Below, piece by piece: positions 43,484 to 55,191 of a DNA stretch of 64,000 nt; the stretch's first letter is position 1; each line of letters starts with the position of its first letter. The notes under the pieces were generated by a model. The model did not search any database. It had not been told where the DNA came from and saw nothing but the letters and a program-made list of their open reading frames with translations. Position numbers and translations under genes: made by a program. Source of the DNA: Siphonodentalium dalli (Eukaryota > Mollusca > Scaphopoda > Gadilida > Siphonodentaliidae); assembly GCA_032622095.1 (NCBI GenBank), contig CP136066.1, positions 203,258,978-203,322,977 on the forward strand, read 5' to 3'.

Positions 43484-43724
43484 GTCACTGAGTCGCGGCC
43501 ATATTGTATCCATCCAGCCCCGTTCCGTTTTTTTAGTGCTACAGGTCTAACTACTGGAGTAGCATTCCATATATGAAGCTTTTTGGATATTCACGAATTC
43601 CATATATGGAATGCTACTCAATTGATCTGTAGCACTAACAACGGGCTGGATGGACGGACTGGATGGACTTGTAGCCCTAAAAAAACAGGGCTGGATGGAT
43701 CCAATATGGCCGCAACTCAGTGAC
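43484..43724. mobile_element. CACTGAGTCGCGGCC palindromic MITE, copy 2
   Basis: GTCACTGAGTCGCGGCCATA on the left and TATGGCCGCAACTCAGTGAC on the right. Inner stem GTAGCATTCCATATATGAAG pairs with CATATATGGAATGCTACTC. It lies between the hAT element and Pax1/9, 137 bases from the Pax1/9 stop codon. Confidence 0.8.
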
Positions 43725-43860
43725 AAGGTGTATACTATACCACACAAAAAGGCCGATCTCGGACGAAACGGATGAAAATTAATATATGGCCTTTAATGAT
43801 GTACCATCTTGTTGATAATTGCATTAACACAGGCCGATACATAGTATAACAAAACAGTTT

Positions 43861-44666
43861 TCAACTCTGTAAGTACATCGGTGTCATAGACATCGAGCCC
43901 ATGGTGTTGGGCTTCTGTACACCGTAATAGTTATAGTTTTGTCCAACCGGTGACATATTGTCATGTGACATGTTCGTTTGGCCCATGGCCAGCTGTCCTG
44001 CTCTGAAGCCAAGTATGTCAGTCACGGAATGAGATGAGGGCCATCGCATCATGCATGGATGAACACCTGACATCATGGTTTTATTGTCAATGGGAATGCT
44101 CGCCTGTTGAGCGGTGTGAATTTGTGGCGCGGAGACACTACATGCCATGGGAGAACCGGTGTATGAATACGGGTAAAACTGGTTATACAATGGCGTCGTG
44201 TTGAAACTTTTGTTCTCACACTGTGGACTCGTGTTCTGACTGCCTCCTCCGCCTGCTCCTCCTCCTCCTCCTCCGCCAATTTTATTCCTTAGAATCCGAC
44301 TAATAGAACTAACAGACGGGACGTTGTATTTATCACACACGCCATCGGCTAGCAGTTTATCTCTTATCTCCCAAGCAAAGATTCCGGGATCTCTTTCTTT
44401 ATATACTTTGATATGTTTTACCACATTCGGGGTAGTGACCCTCGGTTTACTTCCTCCGATTGCTCCGGGCAGAATTGAGCCAGTCTCGTTGTATCTCGCG
44501 AGAATTTTACTCACACAACCATGTGACACCCGTAGCTGTCTGCTTATATCACATGGTCGAACTCCCAGTTGGGCGAGTTCGACTATCCTCAGTCGTATGG
44601 CGTTTGGTAATGGACGTCCGTTGACGAACACTCCTCCCAGTTGGTTCACTTCTCCATAGGATTGCT
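43861..44666 (-). CDS. Pax1/9: Pax1/9 paired-box transcription factor, main exon (paired domain to stop)
   Basis: Encodes residues 3-269 of a nuclear DNA-binding regulator. The paired domain is complete (about residues 4-131: [20 protein letters not shown]…[12 protein letters not shown]) and closest to the Pax1/Pax9 class as I know it ([36 protein letters not shown]). A glycine run (about 132-143) follows. The octapeptide HSVTDILG is at 214-221, where Pax1/9 proteins have a Groucho-binding eh1-like motif. There is no homeodomain, as expected for this class. The acceptor is CTTTTTTCAG|AGCAATCC (exon starts at 44666), giving (M)EQSYGEV. The frame has no break and ends MYLQS-stop. In deuterostomes Pax1/9 is a pharyngeal endoderm gene. 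The end is somewhat short relative to vertebrate proteins; further 3' coding exons are not needed because a stop is present. Confidence 0.95.
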
Positions 44667-45052
44667 CTGAAAAAAGAAAAGTGTTTACATATTAGGCTAG
44701 CTTTTGAGAGTTTTTAGTCATAAGACGCCTACGAAACCCAACAATCCATAGTCTGATATAGAACCAGATGGTCAAATTATATATTCCTTATATGGTAATA
44801 TATAACCAGAATACATATATAGCAAACGGACGTCTGTTGAAAAGCATAAGTTGGAAAGCGGGTACCTTAAACAAAAATGTGCTAAGAAGGAAGAAAATAC
44901 TAACACGAAATGCTTACAATGTAAACAAGTGTTGTTAATAATGTAAGATGTATATGGATTATGATAACGTCACATGACTACATGTAAATGGGCCAATCAC
45001 ATTAATTACTAGCATATTAAATACCACTATTATCCCTTTCTATATTAAACAC

Positions 45053-45190
45053 TCATTTAGATGTAGATGTAGATGTTTATTTGTACAGTAGATAAGAATA
45101 GATAACAAAGCATTGATATATGAATTAATGGTATTGTACAGGAGCAGCATGACCTACTGGTCGTCTTCCTGCTGCCCTTCAATCAATAAT
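45053..45190 (-). mobile_element. LINE 3'-end fragment
   Basis: On the minus strand: GGGCAGCAGGAAGACGACCA, GTAGGTCATGCTGCTCCTGT, then CTGTACAAATAAACATCTAC and repeated ATCTAC units. A polyadenylation-like AAATAAA followed by a short simple-repeat tail is characteristic of 3' ends of CR1/Jockey-like LINEs. No coding part is preserved. Confidence 0.45.
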
Positions 45191-45241
45191 ACAATAAGAA
45201 AATATGATGGCGTGTGTAGTCTCTTTTATGAGTATAGTACC

Positions 45242-45616
45242 CAGGGGGGGGGGGTAGGTCAAAAGTAAAAACACATCACGCTGAAAATGGCCTTAGTTAC
45301 CCTTGGACTACACACAAAAAAACAAAAAAGAATGAAAAAAAAAATTGGAATTTATTTTTGCAAATTTTTTCCATTTTTAGGTGCCGCGCCCACTAAAATG
45401 AAAACAGAAATAATTAGTTTCAAAGCAAATAAAACCAATAACTTATAGCCATTATGTTCTTAAGTGGCCACTGAAGACATAGCAAAACTCAAATTTCTTG
45501 TATCGGTGAAAAAAATGACAAAAAGTGGATTTTTAAAAAATGGTCCGGCCGCGGGGGACCCACCCCCTAGGCCCTATATGTTGCAAATTTTTTCCGACCC
45601 CCCCCCCCCCCCCCTG
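45242..45616 (+). mobile_element. Poly-G-ended element, copy 3 (375 bp, 7-bp target duplication)
   Basis: CAGGGGGGGGGGTAGGTCAA…at the left and TTTTTTCCGACCCCCC…CCCTG at the right. TAGTACC is directly repeated at 45235-45241 and 45617-45623. Shorter than copies 1 and 2, and the terminal CACGTATG block is lost. Confidence 0.8.
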
Positions 45617-45768
45617 TAGTACCCTTTAGATTTTCGGATAGCTGATATCTGGAGCTTAATGTAGTGGCTGTGCTAGATGTTTGTTTGGGGATTTGTTGTA
45701 CTTACGAGTGTAAGGGACTGTGTGCATTTTACAAACATTTTATTAAGTAGTTGACGTGTGTTTGATGT

Positions 45769-46112
45769 TTAAAGTGATGTGAAACACTCAGGTTGGTGAT
45801 CGAATAGAAATGGAGAATATTCATGCTAAAAGTAGTTATTTTTAAGAATATTAATACAAAGTGACAGTCATTTTTATATATTAATTAAATGCAATAACTC
45901 TCGATGGCGAAATAATTTGCGTTTGTTTATCGCCGATTGTCGCGTCCCGAATCGAGATGTAAATATTTACAAATAAGCGTAGTTCAGGCGATGATATCTA
46001 TGGAGTGGTGTGGTCGATTTATTTGAGATTTTCGGTGATGCTAGATGGCATAGCGTCTGAATACTAACTTATCACTTTCTCGCACCCGAACAAGTACATA
46101 ATATGCCTTTAA
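45769..46112 (+). mobile_element. TTAA element, AGTGATGTG/AGGCATATTATG family, copy 2
   Basis: TTAA at 45769-45772 and 46109-46112. Reverse complement of 31518-31897 over its length. It lies in the proposed Pax1/9 intron. Confidence 0.8.
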
Positions 46113-48892
46113 AATATGGGCGTAATCAACATCTATTTTTTCTTGTTTAGTTTAGTTATAAATATGAGTTTTTAACGATTACTGGTTTTTGAATGTGCAT
46201 GTAAATTTCCACAGCTCATGTAATAATTTATCCCAGTAACCAAACGTTACCAAATATGTTTAAATAAATTTAAAATTAAAACAGCTTTGGTTTAGAGACT
46301 TGATTGGTGATGTATGTTCCGGGCAATGTATTATTTCAAAAATGCAGCGATCCGGTGAAAGTTTCTTCATCAGAAAGGCACATTGAAACAAAGAGGATTA
46401 TAGCTATGTAAACCCCACCACCAGACATATTAGCAAACCCTCCACCCGTCGATACTAATACTATTAGATTAACTGCATCTTGATAGAGGTGTTAACTTTT
46501 CATAACCAGATAAATCACCAATAATACCATTAATGAAAGAGTTTCGTGAAACGAATGGTATTGGTTGACAAATAGTATTAAACTTTCTTGAGGAATCAAA
46601 AGTGACTTTACCAAATGAAAATATTTTTTGCCAAATGTGAATTAGTTTTGCCATTGGAAAATTTGACAAGTGGCAGCGCAAACCCTCGTTGAAACATAAC
46701 AACTTCATAGAGTACACTTTCGCAACATGACTATGGGGGCACCATTTCTAAATTCGAAGCATTCGACGTAGTTCTGCACTGCCAAACGTGCCATGATGTG
46801 GTGTCATAAATATAAATTTGACCTGATGTCAAAATTGACTTGGCTCTCATTTCGTTTCGCGATAAGGAGCATACCGAAACGACGTAGATATCTCGACTAA
46901 GCCATAATACGTGCCGGACCAGTGGATTTTGCGCATAATGTTATCACATAATAATAGCAATCAAGCCACGGAACCAGTCTCTAGGGGAATATCCAACACT
47001 TACCCTGTAAAACTATTACCAAGTAGACGTAATTAATTTGTTTGGATTTGCCTTAGTTAAGTGTAGTTTTATCGATAAAGCAGAGAAATATCAACACGAT
47101 AATAGAAATTGTATTAGCTCTGGGAAAATTAAAATTAGTATTGGTCTATTTCACCCAACTCACATCCTGTCAAATTAGATGGAAGGTTGGTTGCAAATGA
47201 CTGCCACGATAATAGTTATACAATGTATACGCTTTGCGCTCTCTGACTATCTTAATCCGTGACGCTTAGGCAAGGTTCCCTTTAAGCGTGACCAACAAGT
47301 TTTCTGCTTGGAAGCTTTGGTTCCGGTAGGTAGATATCGTCTGCGATATCTTATTGTGGTAATCAGCTCCGGTTAGTGTCTTCGAATCACCCTCGGGAAT
47401 GCCGTTGCAGAGGTATACAGATATACCACAATAGATTGTATAGTAATAAAAAGAATAAAAGCATAAATACTATGTGCCAAGAAACTATGGAGTTCTTGCT
47501 TACATGTTCTTTATTCTCTTGCCGACGAATCCTTAATTATAGAGGAATGTTAGATTAGGGATCAGAATTCACCATGAACTTGGGTAACTTGTTTGAACCA
47601 CGTGGCAATTGTGTTTTGTGGTATTTTGCGGTTGCTTTGTCTTGTGAATTATTTATTTTGGTCAATATGCCTATACAACCTTGCATAGCTTGAAAATATA
47701 ATGAAAACTCCATGACTTAATTCCTAGCAAAATTATGGGGTGCCCCTGGTCGAAAATTGTGGAACGAAATGTATGTGCAATGTTCCAGTTAACAGCGAGT
47801 ATTGATAGATGCTCTGAGACATAGCAGAACTATTACAAGATGGATTGTGCATTGCTGTTTTTACAAGAACATCCCATTCAACGAGAGTTACCATAGTGGT
47901 CAGTTTCAGAATATGCCCGCGCATTTGTCAAAGTTATGACCATTCCTGAAAGATGTTCCCAGTGTAAAGGTGAGTTTTCAAGTTGATATAAAACTTGGTA
48001 TAGCGTTTACTGAGTAAAAGGCCCAAACGCTGACAATGGTGTGATTAGGATGGATCATAAAACATATAGTTCCTGTATCTCTCCCTAATGCTATTCATGC
48101 GCTTGAATACCTACACATGTCTGAGCCCCTATATATATACCCTGATAATTTTATTCTGATCTGGCTGACACATCATCGCAGATTTTATTTCATTCACATA
48201 CTCAAAGATGTCTTCAAAATAGAAAATATATTTTGTTAAATTTTAGTGTCGAAAATATCGAGCAAAACTACCCTCGGTCAGAAATTTGTATGGAGTAACG
48301 GAAATTGCCAACTGTTTAATACAATGGAGGCATGAGTGTTGCTGTGTGTATCCGCAATGAGAGCGGAGGACAAGTGATTGAAACTCTTTGACATAAATTA
48401 ATTTTACTGCTCAGTGGAAAAATACATTATGAGATATTCAAGTGACAACTGTGTTAAATTTAGACAAGTTTTCAATCATAATTTGAACAAATTTTTAAAC
48501 AAAGAAAAACGATTTTCCTACCTATACCATACTCTGTGACAAGGTCCCGTTAGCAGAAACACTCATACATTTTTTAGGCATATTGTTTTTGTTTTATTTG
48601 TTCATATCTGCCACTTTATCATCTCGCGGCTGTATGATTTGCAGGTTCATTTGAAACCGCGGCGATCTGAATCTACAGAGACGTATGGTTTACATACAGA
48701 ACTGGTGACTTAGAGATATCGCATTTACTAGTGAAAACATATTTTATCATGCGAGTACACTCATTCAGGAACCAAAGTCAACAAATGTTGCAACATATAG
48801 ATGTCATTTACAACATATCTGTCAACAAGTTATCGTTATTTTAACACACTTGTTCTCGTGCTTAAATTGGCATGCAGATGTTCTGGGTTGTA
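46113..48892. other. Intronic stretch with no recognised feature
   Basis: About 2.8 kb without a transposon end, tandem array or domain-bearing ORF that I can support. A CTTGGAAGCTTTGG/GATATCG palindromic patch occurs near 47310-47355. Confidence 0.4.
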
Positions 48893-49132
48893 TTAACCCT
48901 TTTTATACTAAATGTATTCTCCCATTCAGTTAAAAGGTATACATCGGAATTGTCTATTATTCATTTGAGGTGCTGTTAAGGTGATAAAAGCAGACGATAG
49001 ATAATTAGAAGTGCAGACCGAAGGAGCCCTATTTATTGAAGGAAATGTTTAGATAATAAGTTCAACAAATGGTCAGAACATTTCCTATGGGATAACTACT
49101 CGTCAATAATGCTTTAGTGTAGAAAGGGTTAA
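48893..49132 (+). mobile_element. TTAA MITE, CCCTTTTTATACTAAA family
   Basis: TTAA at 48893-48896 and 49129-49132; ends CCCTTTTTATACTAAATG and CTTTAGTGTAGAAAGGG are inverted. Relatives: 41782-42291 (split, inverted) and 55192-55450. The right 68 bp is amplified in tandem (next entry). Confidence 0.8.
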
Positions 49133-49270
49133 ACTTATTATCTGAACATTTCCTATGGGATAACTACTCGTCAATGATGCTTTAGTATAGAACGGGTTAA
49201 ACTTATTATCTGAACATTTCCTATGAGATAAAACTACTCGTCAATGATGCTTTAGTATAGACAGGGTTAA
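49065..49270 (+). repeat. Three tandem copies of the MITE right end (68-bp unit)
   Basis: AAACTTATTATCTGAACATT-TCCTATGGGATAACTACTCG-TCAATGATGCTTTAGTATAG-AACGGGTT repeats, with TTAA at 49129-49132, 49197-49200 and 49267-49270. The unit is the terminal 68 bp of the element ending at 49132. Confidence 0.9.
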
Positions 49271-51239
49271 CAAGTCTTTTTGTGTTGCCTTGTTATCCTA
49301 CAATTTGATTATGATTTTTAAACATTATATACATTTAAAATAGGCATTCTACAAATTAGTTCTAGTCTGCTGCCATATATGTATATGACTCTACGGTATA
49401 ATACAAATGCGTCAGTATATATAGTGAGTTTTTCAAATTAACTCGTATGCAACATATGATTTCGCATCTCAACAATCCATAGCAACGGTCATCTGTTATT
49501 TTTATTTCTTCTGGTATAATGTATAGTGTTGTGAGACCTAGATGTTTCTTGACCTTCGTTCTTTGTAATATCTGCTATTTTAATTGGCCGGTTTTCTAAT
49601 TTCTGTGAATCTGTGGAGAATCATGACCATATGAAGAATTTAGAATAGTTGGAAAATATCTTCAATTTTACATTGCGGAATTGTTTATCTACATCGTCCA
49701 GCCGATGGGAATTTCAATTTCTTTCTCAATCCCACGGATATATTCTTGTCGTAAATCGTGAAATAATTTTAAAACTTCAAAGATTGCCACACAATTCCAT
49801 AATTAAACACGCCTCACAAACATTCCCAATTTAAAGAAAAATTCGACCTGGGCAAGTTTACGGTTATTACCGGAAAGTTTACGGCGAAGAACAATGTTAA
49901 GTGTGGGAATACGGCCCTAATTGTGGAACTTTTGGGCAACAGGTTGAGATGTGTATAGCTTCCATATGTGAACGGTCGATAGCGAGTGACCATCGCGATA
50001 ATAAAACTCGTCAGATAGTCTAGTTAGATTGATTGGAAATAAATTTGCCTTGAATGAATTGCTGCTATAAAGCGTCGGTTCTGCAAACGATTCTCACATA
50101 TCACAGGGTAATTAAAGATAAAGTGACCGCTAATAAAATGAAGATGGGTTCCGCTTTGGAATATCACTGACCTGACTTAGAGCGACGGGCTGTATTCGAG
50201 TCAGTCCTAGTAATAGGGGGAGGTGAGGTCACGTAAACCCTATATTTTCGTTCTAAACGTGTACATGTGTTATTCAGCCTTCAAATATAGATGTAATGAT
50301 TGTAATGATTCAATTATTGGTTATGTTTCAACCAGGGGTATTGTCTGTCTATGTATATGCAATTTCTGTATACCATACGTTATTATTTTATTTCATACCT
50401 CCATTTGTTTGGAGAAGAATATGGACATGCCTGAAGTTCAGTAGTGGCAACTGAATTTTTGCCAAAATAAATGTCCTACTTGTGTGAAGTTCTGTTGTCC
50501 AAAAGTCAACGCTGTGTTGTTCTTTAGGATTATATTCAAACCTCAAATATGCTGGTAAATATAACTTTTATCACCCCCAATTTACAATATGAAAATGATT
50601 GTGACCCATCCATATACGAATAATGAGTAGGGTTCTAACCTCTGTTAGAAATACATATCAGCGCGCGATGATCCTTTCCACAATGAAACCATCGGAAATC
50701 CGCCGGTCTTCAATGTTCACGAATCGATTGTCCATTGCATTTATTTACCTTTTCATTTCTTATTTTAGAAATTTACGATATAATCCTTTTTGGAATTTGC
50801 TTTGTAAAGTCAGCTATGGTTAATTTCTGTGTGTTTAATCTAATCTGGATAAATGATATATTTTTGAGTCATATATTTCTATAACTTTGTTGGGGCTCTC
50901 TCAAGTATAGGTACATATATAATAATATAATATATATTTATCAGACAATTTCGAGAAAATCTATTAACCCGTGTTAGACTTAAAGTTATAGCGTTGAACA
51001 TATATATATTTAGCTTTAATTGCAAAAAATAGTGGATATATTTCATACTATCGTTTTGTAAGGAAAATGTATCATTTGTTTTCGTGAATCACCTTGACAA
51101 TCGATTTGGTACTCTTCGTTAATGATTTCCTGTCCCATTTGATATAACATTAGAACAAATTCTTAAAGATATTCAATCTGTTCCTGTCACCACGTTATAC
51201 AACAAAAACATTTATTGGAAACTCGTTTTGTTGAAGGCA
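49271..51239. other. Intronic stretch with no recognised feature
   Basis: About 2 kb; no repeat family seen elsewhere in the window and no supported ORF. Confidence 0.4.
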
Positions 51240-52380
51240 TCGCCTTAGCACTGCCGTTCCAAAAACAAAACACACGATAAACATCTGATGTTACATGTTT
51301 TCCATTACAGTGTTTTAAAACAAAAAAATTCAATCAAAATGTTGTAATGTTCTAAAAAGAAATACCCACATGCATGCATAAACTGTCACGGTTCGTAAAA
51401 AATAAATCATAGAACAATTCAATTCCTAGTGATAGAAGCTCGAGTTGACTGGACCAATACTGGTTTCCATGACTCATACTTATTATTTTACAAACCCGAA
51501 TCTATACAAAACAGGGAAGTCAATTGTCCTCTTATAGAAACGCTCTTTAATATTTGCCACTTATAAGTACGACATAGACGCTCTTTATCCTGCGCCAGCC
51601 TGTTTGCTTAAACGAATCTCACAATGAACTTATTTCAAGGATACAAATAAGCCCATATCGGCATTATTTGAATCTGAATTACGCTCTATATGATCCTAAA
51701 CAAATTAATTATTTAATCTACTATATACAACATATTTTCATTGGCACGCCTCACCAGATTCACGCTATTTATAATATGTTGTTTTTTTACTGCGGCACGT
51801 GCCGTTCAACGGAATAACTGATATAAGCTCAATATGAACATAATTATGTGAATATTTAGGTCCAATATGAACCTATTTTCACGAAAACAATCATGTTGCC
51901 TGAGCGCTCGACAAGAATAAAAAAAAAACAATAATGCATTTATCACCTTTGAAGGTCGAATCTGACCCAAAAAAAACTCTTTTCTGAATGGGCTGGTAGC
52001 TTAGATCAGAAAATGCATAAATTGTTATATTATGTTGTGCAGAGTGCCTGTCCGATTTAGCATCACATTAGTCTGTGTTCATTTTCAGCTTACTATGCAA
52101 AAGAAAACCGGCAACGACTTACAAGAACCATCATTTTTATGGCACATGCATCGCGAAAATACACAAATAAATCCCATCATTTGTATGGCACATGCATCGC
52201 GAAAATACACAAATAAATCCCATCATTTTCTGTTAAAAACAATTTTAAAAAACGCTCTTTATTATCTACTGTTTTGGGTGACGGAAGCATCGACGCTCTT
52301 TATCAGAGACGATCACTGGAATTATTGTTACGCTGATAAAAAATAAAAACGTGCTAAACATTCTCCTATGAAAGTCGATA
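51240..52380 (+). repeat. Dispersed repeat with ACGCTCTTTAT blocks
   Basis: Shares ACACGATAAACATCTGATGT with 58415, TTCCTAGTGATAGAAGCTCG with 59145, and AACGCTCTTTATTATCTAC plus CGACGCTCTTTATCAGAGAC with 56130-56200. A ~45-bp direct duplication (GGCACATGCATCGCGAAAAT, ACACAAATAAATCCCATCAT) lies at 52140-52228. Termini not resolved; probably a mobile element. Confidence 0.5.
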
Positions 52381-52615
52381 CCTGGCTATTAAAACCTCAT
52401 ATTGATGGGGTCACGTGTCTTATCTAATTATTTATCCAATAAAATTATTCATTCATTCATTGTTTTCTGGAATAGTAAAGTAGAGATGAAATATAATATA
52501 ACCTCATTGCGATTTTGTCCATGTTAGTATTTGTATATATGTTTGCATTTGTGGTGCTACTGTGATAAACTGTATTTATATTATATAACAACTCTCCATC
52601 AATGGAGGACAATAA

Positions 52616-52618
<3 letters not shown>

Positions 52619-52654
<36 letters not shown>
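52619..52654 (+). repeat. (TA)n microsatellite
   Basis: About 18 TA dinucleotides. Confidence 0.95.
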
Positions 52655-52659
<5 letters not shown>

Positions 52660-53561
52660 TGTGTGTGTTTGGTCAGATTTGTTTGTGTTCAACATTAATG
52701 CATGTAAATTTTCTTCCGTGCACCACCATCTTTGTCCCGGGGAGAGGAGCGCCATCTAAGTTGCTATATAACTTGTGCTCCAACCCCAATTCGTTCATCC
52801 TATATTAGTTTGTTATGAACAAATTTGTTTGAAATGTATATATGGGATGCTCAATAAAATATGAAACAGAGATGATGGATCTATGATGTCACATCGGACA
52901 GTACATCATTAAATCAGGTGAGGAATCTTTGGTGTATTTGTAAGTTGTGATTTTTCAAGTCAGTGGGAATTTTCAGAGTGATTCCTTATATATTATGTTA
53001 AAGCAAGAGATAAATTTGCAAAAATTATGGCGGCATAATCATATGAAGTAGACAAGTGTGGTGTTTTATAATCGGTATGTGTATTTGGTTCTCCAGTTAT
53101 CACTATAAGGGAGCATTAGGTGAGATAAGTGAAATCAGTATTTCTGCATTACTCATATATATGATATTGTACAATGCGGCATACATTCCTTCAACGGCAT
53201 TGTTAGATCAGAAATGACAGTGACTTGACATTTGACAGACCACAGAACGTGTGGACATAATGACTAAATCATTGGAATTTCGGGTTTCGCCAATTATATT
53301 ACTTGTCGTTTCTTTGAAGTTTTGCAAAGTCGCGTGTCAAGATAAACAAATTAAAATGAAAAGATACTAAATTAAAAAAATATATATATATTATTAAAAT
53401 GTGGAATTTCATCGCATGTATGTTTGCCTGTATACGACAAGGATACATTTGATCGTCAGTTCTTTTCCAATGTGTCGAACAAATGTTCCAGTACACTGGT
53501 ATACATTCTTCACAAAATGAATCATCTTAAAATGAATCAGTATTTGTAACAGCTTACTCAC

Positions 53562-53565
53562 CCAT
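53562..53565 (-). CDS. Pax1/9: Proposed first coding exon of Pax1/9 (ATG G)
   Basis: On the minus strand, CTTCTGAA-ATGG is followed directly by GTGAGTAAG, an excellent 5' splice site. The main exon at 44666 needs exactly one base, G, and an upstream ATG to give M-E-Q-S-Y-G-E-V, the usual start of Pax1/9 proteins as I recall them. ATGG fits, and 4 + 806 bases make 810, a multiple of three. A very short coding first exon just before the paired box is known in this gene class. Another ATGG|GT exists at about 50607 but has a poor donor (GTCACA). The 5' untranslated part of the exon lies upstream (53566 onward) and its limit is unknown. Confidence 0.55.
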
Positions 53566-53599
53566 TTCAGAAGAATTGAATCTGGTTATATTCCGACAG

Positions 53600-53620
53600 A
53601 CTTCTATTTATCCAAAGTCA
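53600..53620 (-). promoter_or_regulatory. TATA-like GGATAAATAG upstream of the proposed Pax1/9 start
   Basis: GGATAAATAGAAG reads on the minus strand about 40-50 bases before the proposed ATG. This is too close for a long 5' UTR, so it is a weak candidate; given only for completeness. Confidence 0.15.
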
Positions 53621-54600
53621 AAGAAAACCACAATTAAAATGGCAACTAGAAAAACTTCCAACAGATGATCAACAAGTTTTTCTTAATAAAAGTTAATATC
53701 GTAAAGCAAAATCGTGTTTGAGTTCGATCGTGACTAAACACATCGTGATATCATCAACAATAGTGAAGGGGGGATTGTTTGCGATATAGGTTACCATTTT
53801 GGTTTTATGCTTATCACAAAGGCAAGGCGTATCCAAAGAAAGTTGCGAAAAGTTAATTGTTTGTTCGCAGCCGTGATTGGATGAGGAATTTTCCGCTTCC
53901 ACTTTCTGTGGCACCGCTGTTTCTCCTTGGCTGGAATTATATATATTATACCCCCAGCTGACTACCAGAAGGTTGCGGTCTGCTTTTCTTGAAATATTTC
54001 ATTTTTTTTATATTTCAGCTGCATGGAATTGCCATTGGAACTTATTGTTATCTGAAAGTGTTCAACGTGGAAGATTTTATTAATTTTACCATATGTATGG
54101 ATTCAATCTGCAATTTTTTTTTTATCCTGCCTAAGCAGTCGAAGCACGACATTGATTCATTGACGAAATTTTAACATATACGGCATTTATGAATACAATT
54201 GTATCTTAATTATTCTTATGTATCAGATTTATGGAGGCAGGGACTCGGTATAAATATTAGTGTTCATTACTAAATTCCTATGTGCTTGCTTCAGTGAGCG
54301 TGAACAAATTCTCATTTCTTATCAAAATGGCCATGTGTCGATCGGAATGGCACATTGAGATGTCCCTCAACTGAGATCAAACTTGAAAATCGGTTCCGAT
54401 TTGTGGCCCATGTTGGGGTTGGAACCCGTGCCAACCTGATATGACTCAGACTGCGATGGTGGTATCCACGTTCAAGCTTGCGCAGATGAAGCTGAATTTG
54501 GCAAGTTCGTGTGTTTCCGTTGGCTTGGTTGTCCAGGATCTTCAAGACATTGATTAGAATCTCCAGGGTCTTCAGATCGATGTTTTGGGTACATTTAGAT
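53621..54600. other. Gene-free stretch upstream of Pax1/9
   Basis: A possible promoter side. Minus strand near 54410 has GGCACGGGTTCCAACCCC, which looks like a tRNA T-arm, but no complete cloverleaf was found. Otherwise nothing recognised. Confidence 0.35.
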
Positions 54601-55098
54601 CATGCCATGAATTACTACTCTGGCTAACGCCCGTAGAGATCATATTCCACCAGTACAAAACCTGGGAACTTTTTGAAGTTTTGACAGGGAACCTTATAAA
54701 GTCGAAAAAATAACGCGGGGAATATATTTCTTTGTTATGATCTGTTCCTTAATAATGTACTTTACTGTGGGTGAAGGTCCAAACTCGAATTTAGGTGACT
54801 TTGTGAGCGATTTTGCTTTGCGTCGAGTACAATTGTGTAATTTCTTCTGGGTAATTAAATCAATGATTATTGCAATATCGGCTCACAAAAGTCACAGAAA
54901 AACATTCAATTTCGAGTTGGGACTTTCATTTATAATGAAGTACATTATTAAGCAACAGATAATAACAAAGAATTATAGTCCTCGCGTTATTTTTTCGACT
55001 TTATAAGGTTCCCTGTCAAAACTTCAAAAAGTTCTCAGGTTTTGTGCTGGTGGGATATGATCTCTACGGGCGTTAGCATAGTAGAGATTCATGGCATG
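54601..55098. mobile_element. CATGCCATGA-family MITE, complete copy 2
   Basis: CATGCCATGAATTACTACTC-TGGCTAACGCCCGTAGAGAT and GATCTCTACGGGCGTTAGC…GAGATTCATGGCATG are inverted. Inner CCTTATAAAGTCGAAAAAAT and TTATTTTTTCGACTTTATAAGG also pair. Same layout as 18819-19324. Confidence 0.9.
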
Positions 55099-55191
55099 AT
55101 CGAGGGTACATTCAGGGTCTCAGAGATGATGGGTTTGGTTACAATGATCCCCGCATCTCTCCCGACATGCTATATACCTCTACAAAAGAGA

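Larger units (their letters stand above)
44667..53561 (-). other. Presumed long first intron of Pax1/9 (~8.9 kb)
   Basis: Extends from the proposed GTGAGTAAG donor at 53561 to the TTTTTTCAG acceptor at 44667. It contains a LINE tail (45053-45190), a poly-G-ended element (45242-45616) and TTAA elements (45769-46112, 48893-49270). Large parts (46113-48890, 49271-51240, 52390-53540) show no repeat or ORF I recognise, so enhancers could lie there, but none is identified. Confidence 0.5.

Noticed and set aside
44649-44649. Start of Pax1/9 at the GTG just before NQLGG
   Set aside because: That codon is the valine of YGEV inside the paired domain. The exon continues upstream to a splice acceptor at 44667.
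44324-44659. Plus-strand ORF opposite Pax1/9
   Set aside because: An antisense shadow of the conserved paired-box exon.
54380-54480. tRNA or tRNA-derived SINE on the minus strand (GGGTTCCAACCCC)
   Set aside because: Only a T-arm-like segment is visible; no acceptor stem, anticodon arm or box A could be fitted.
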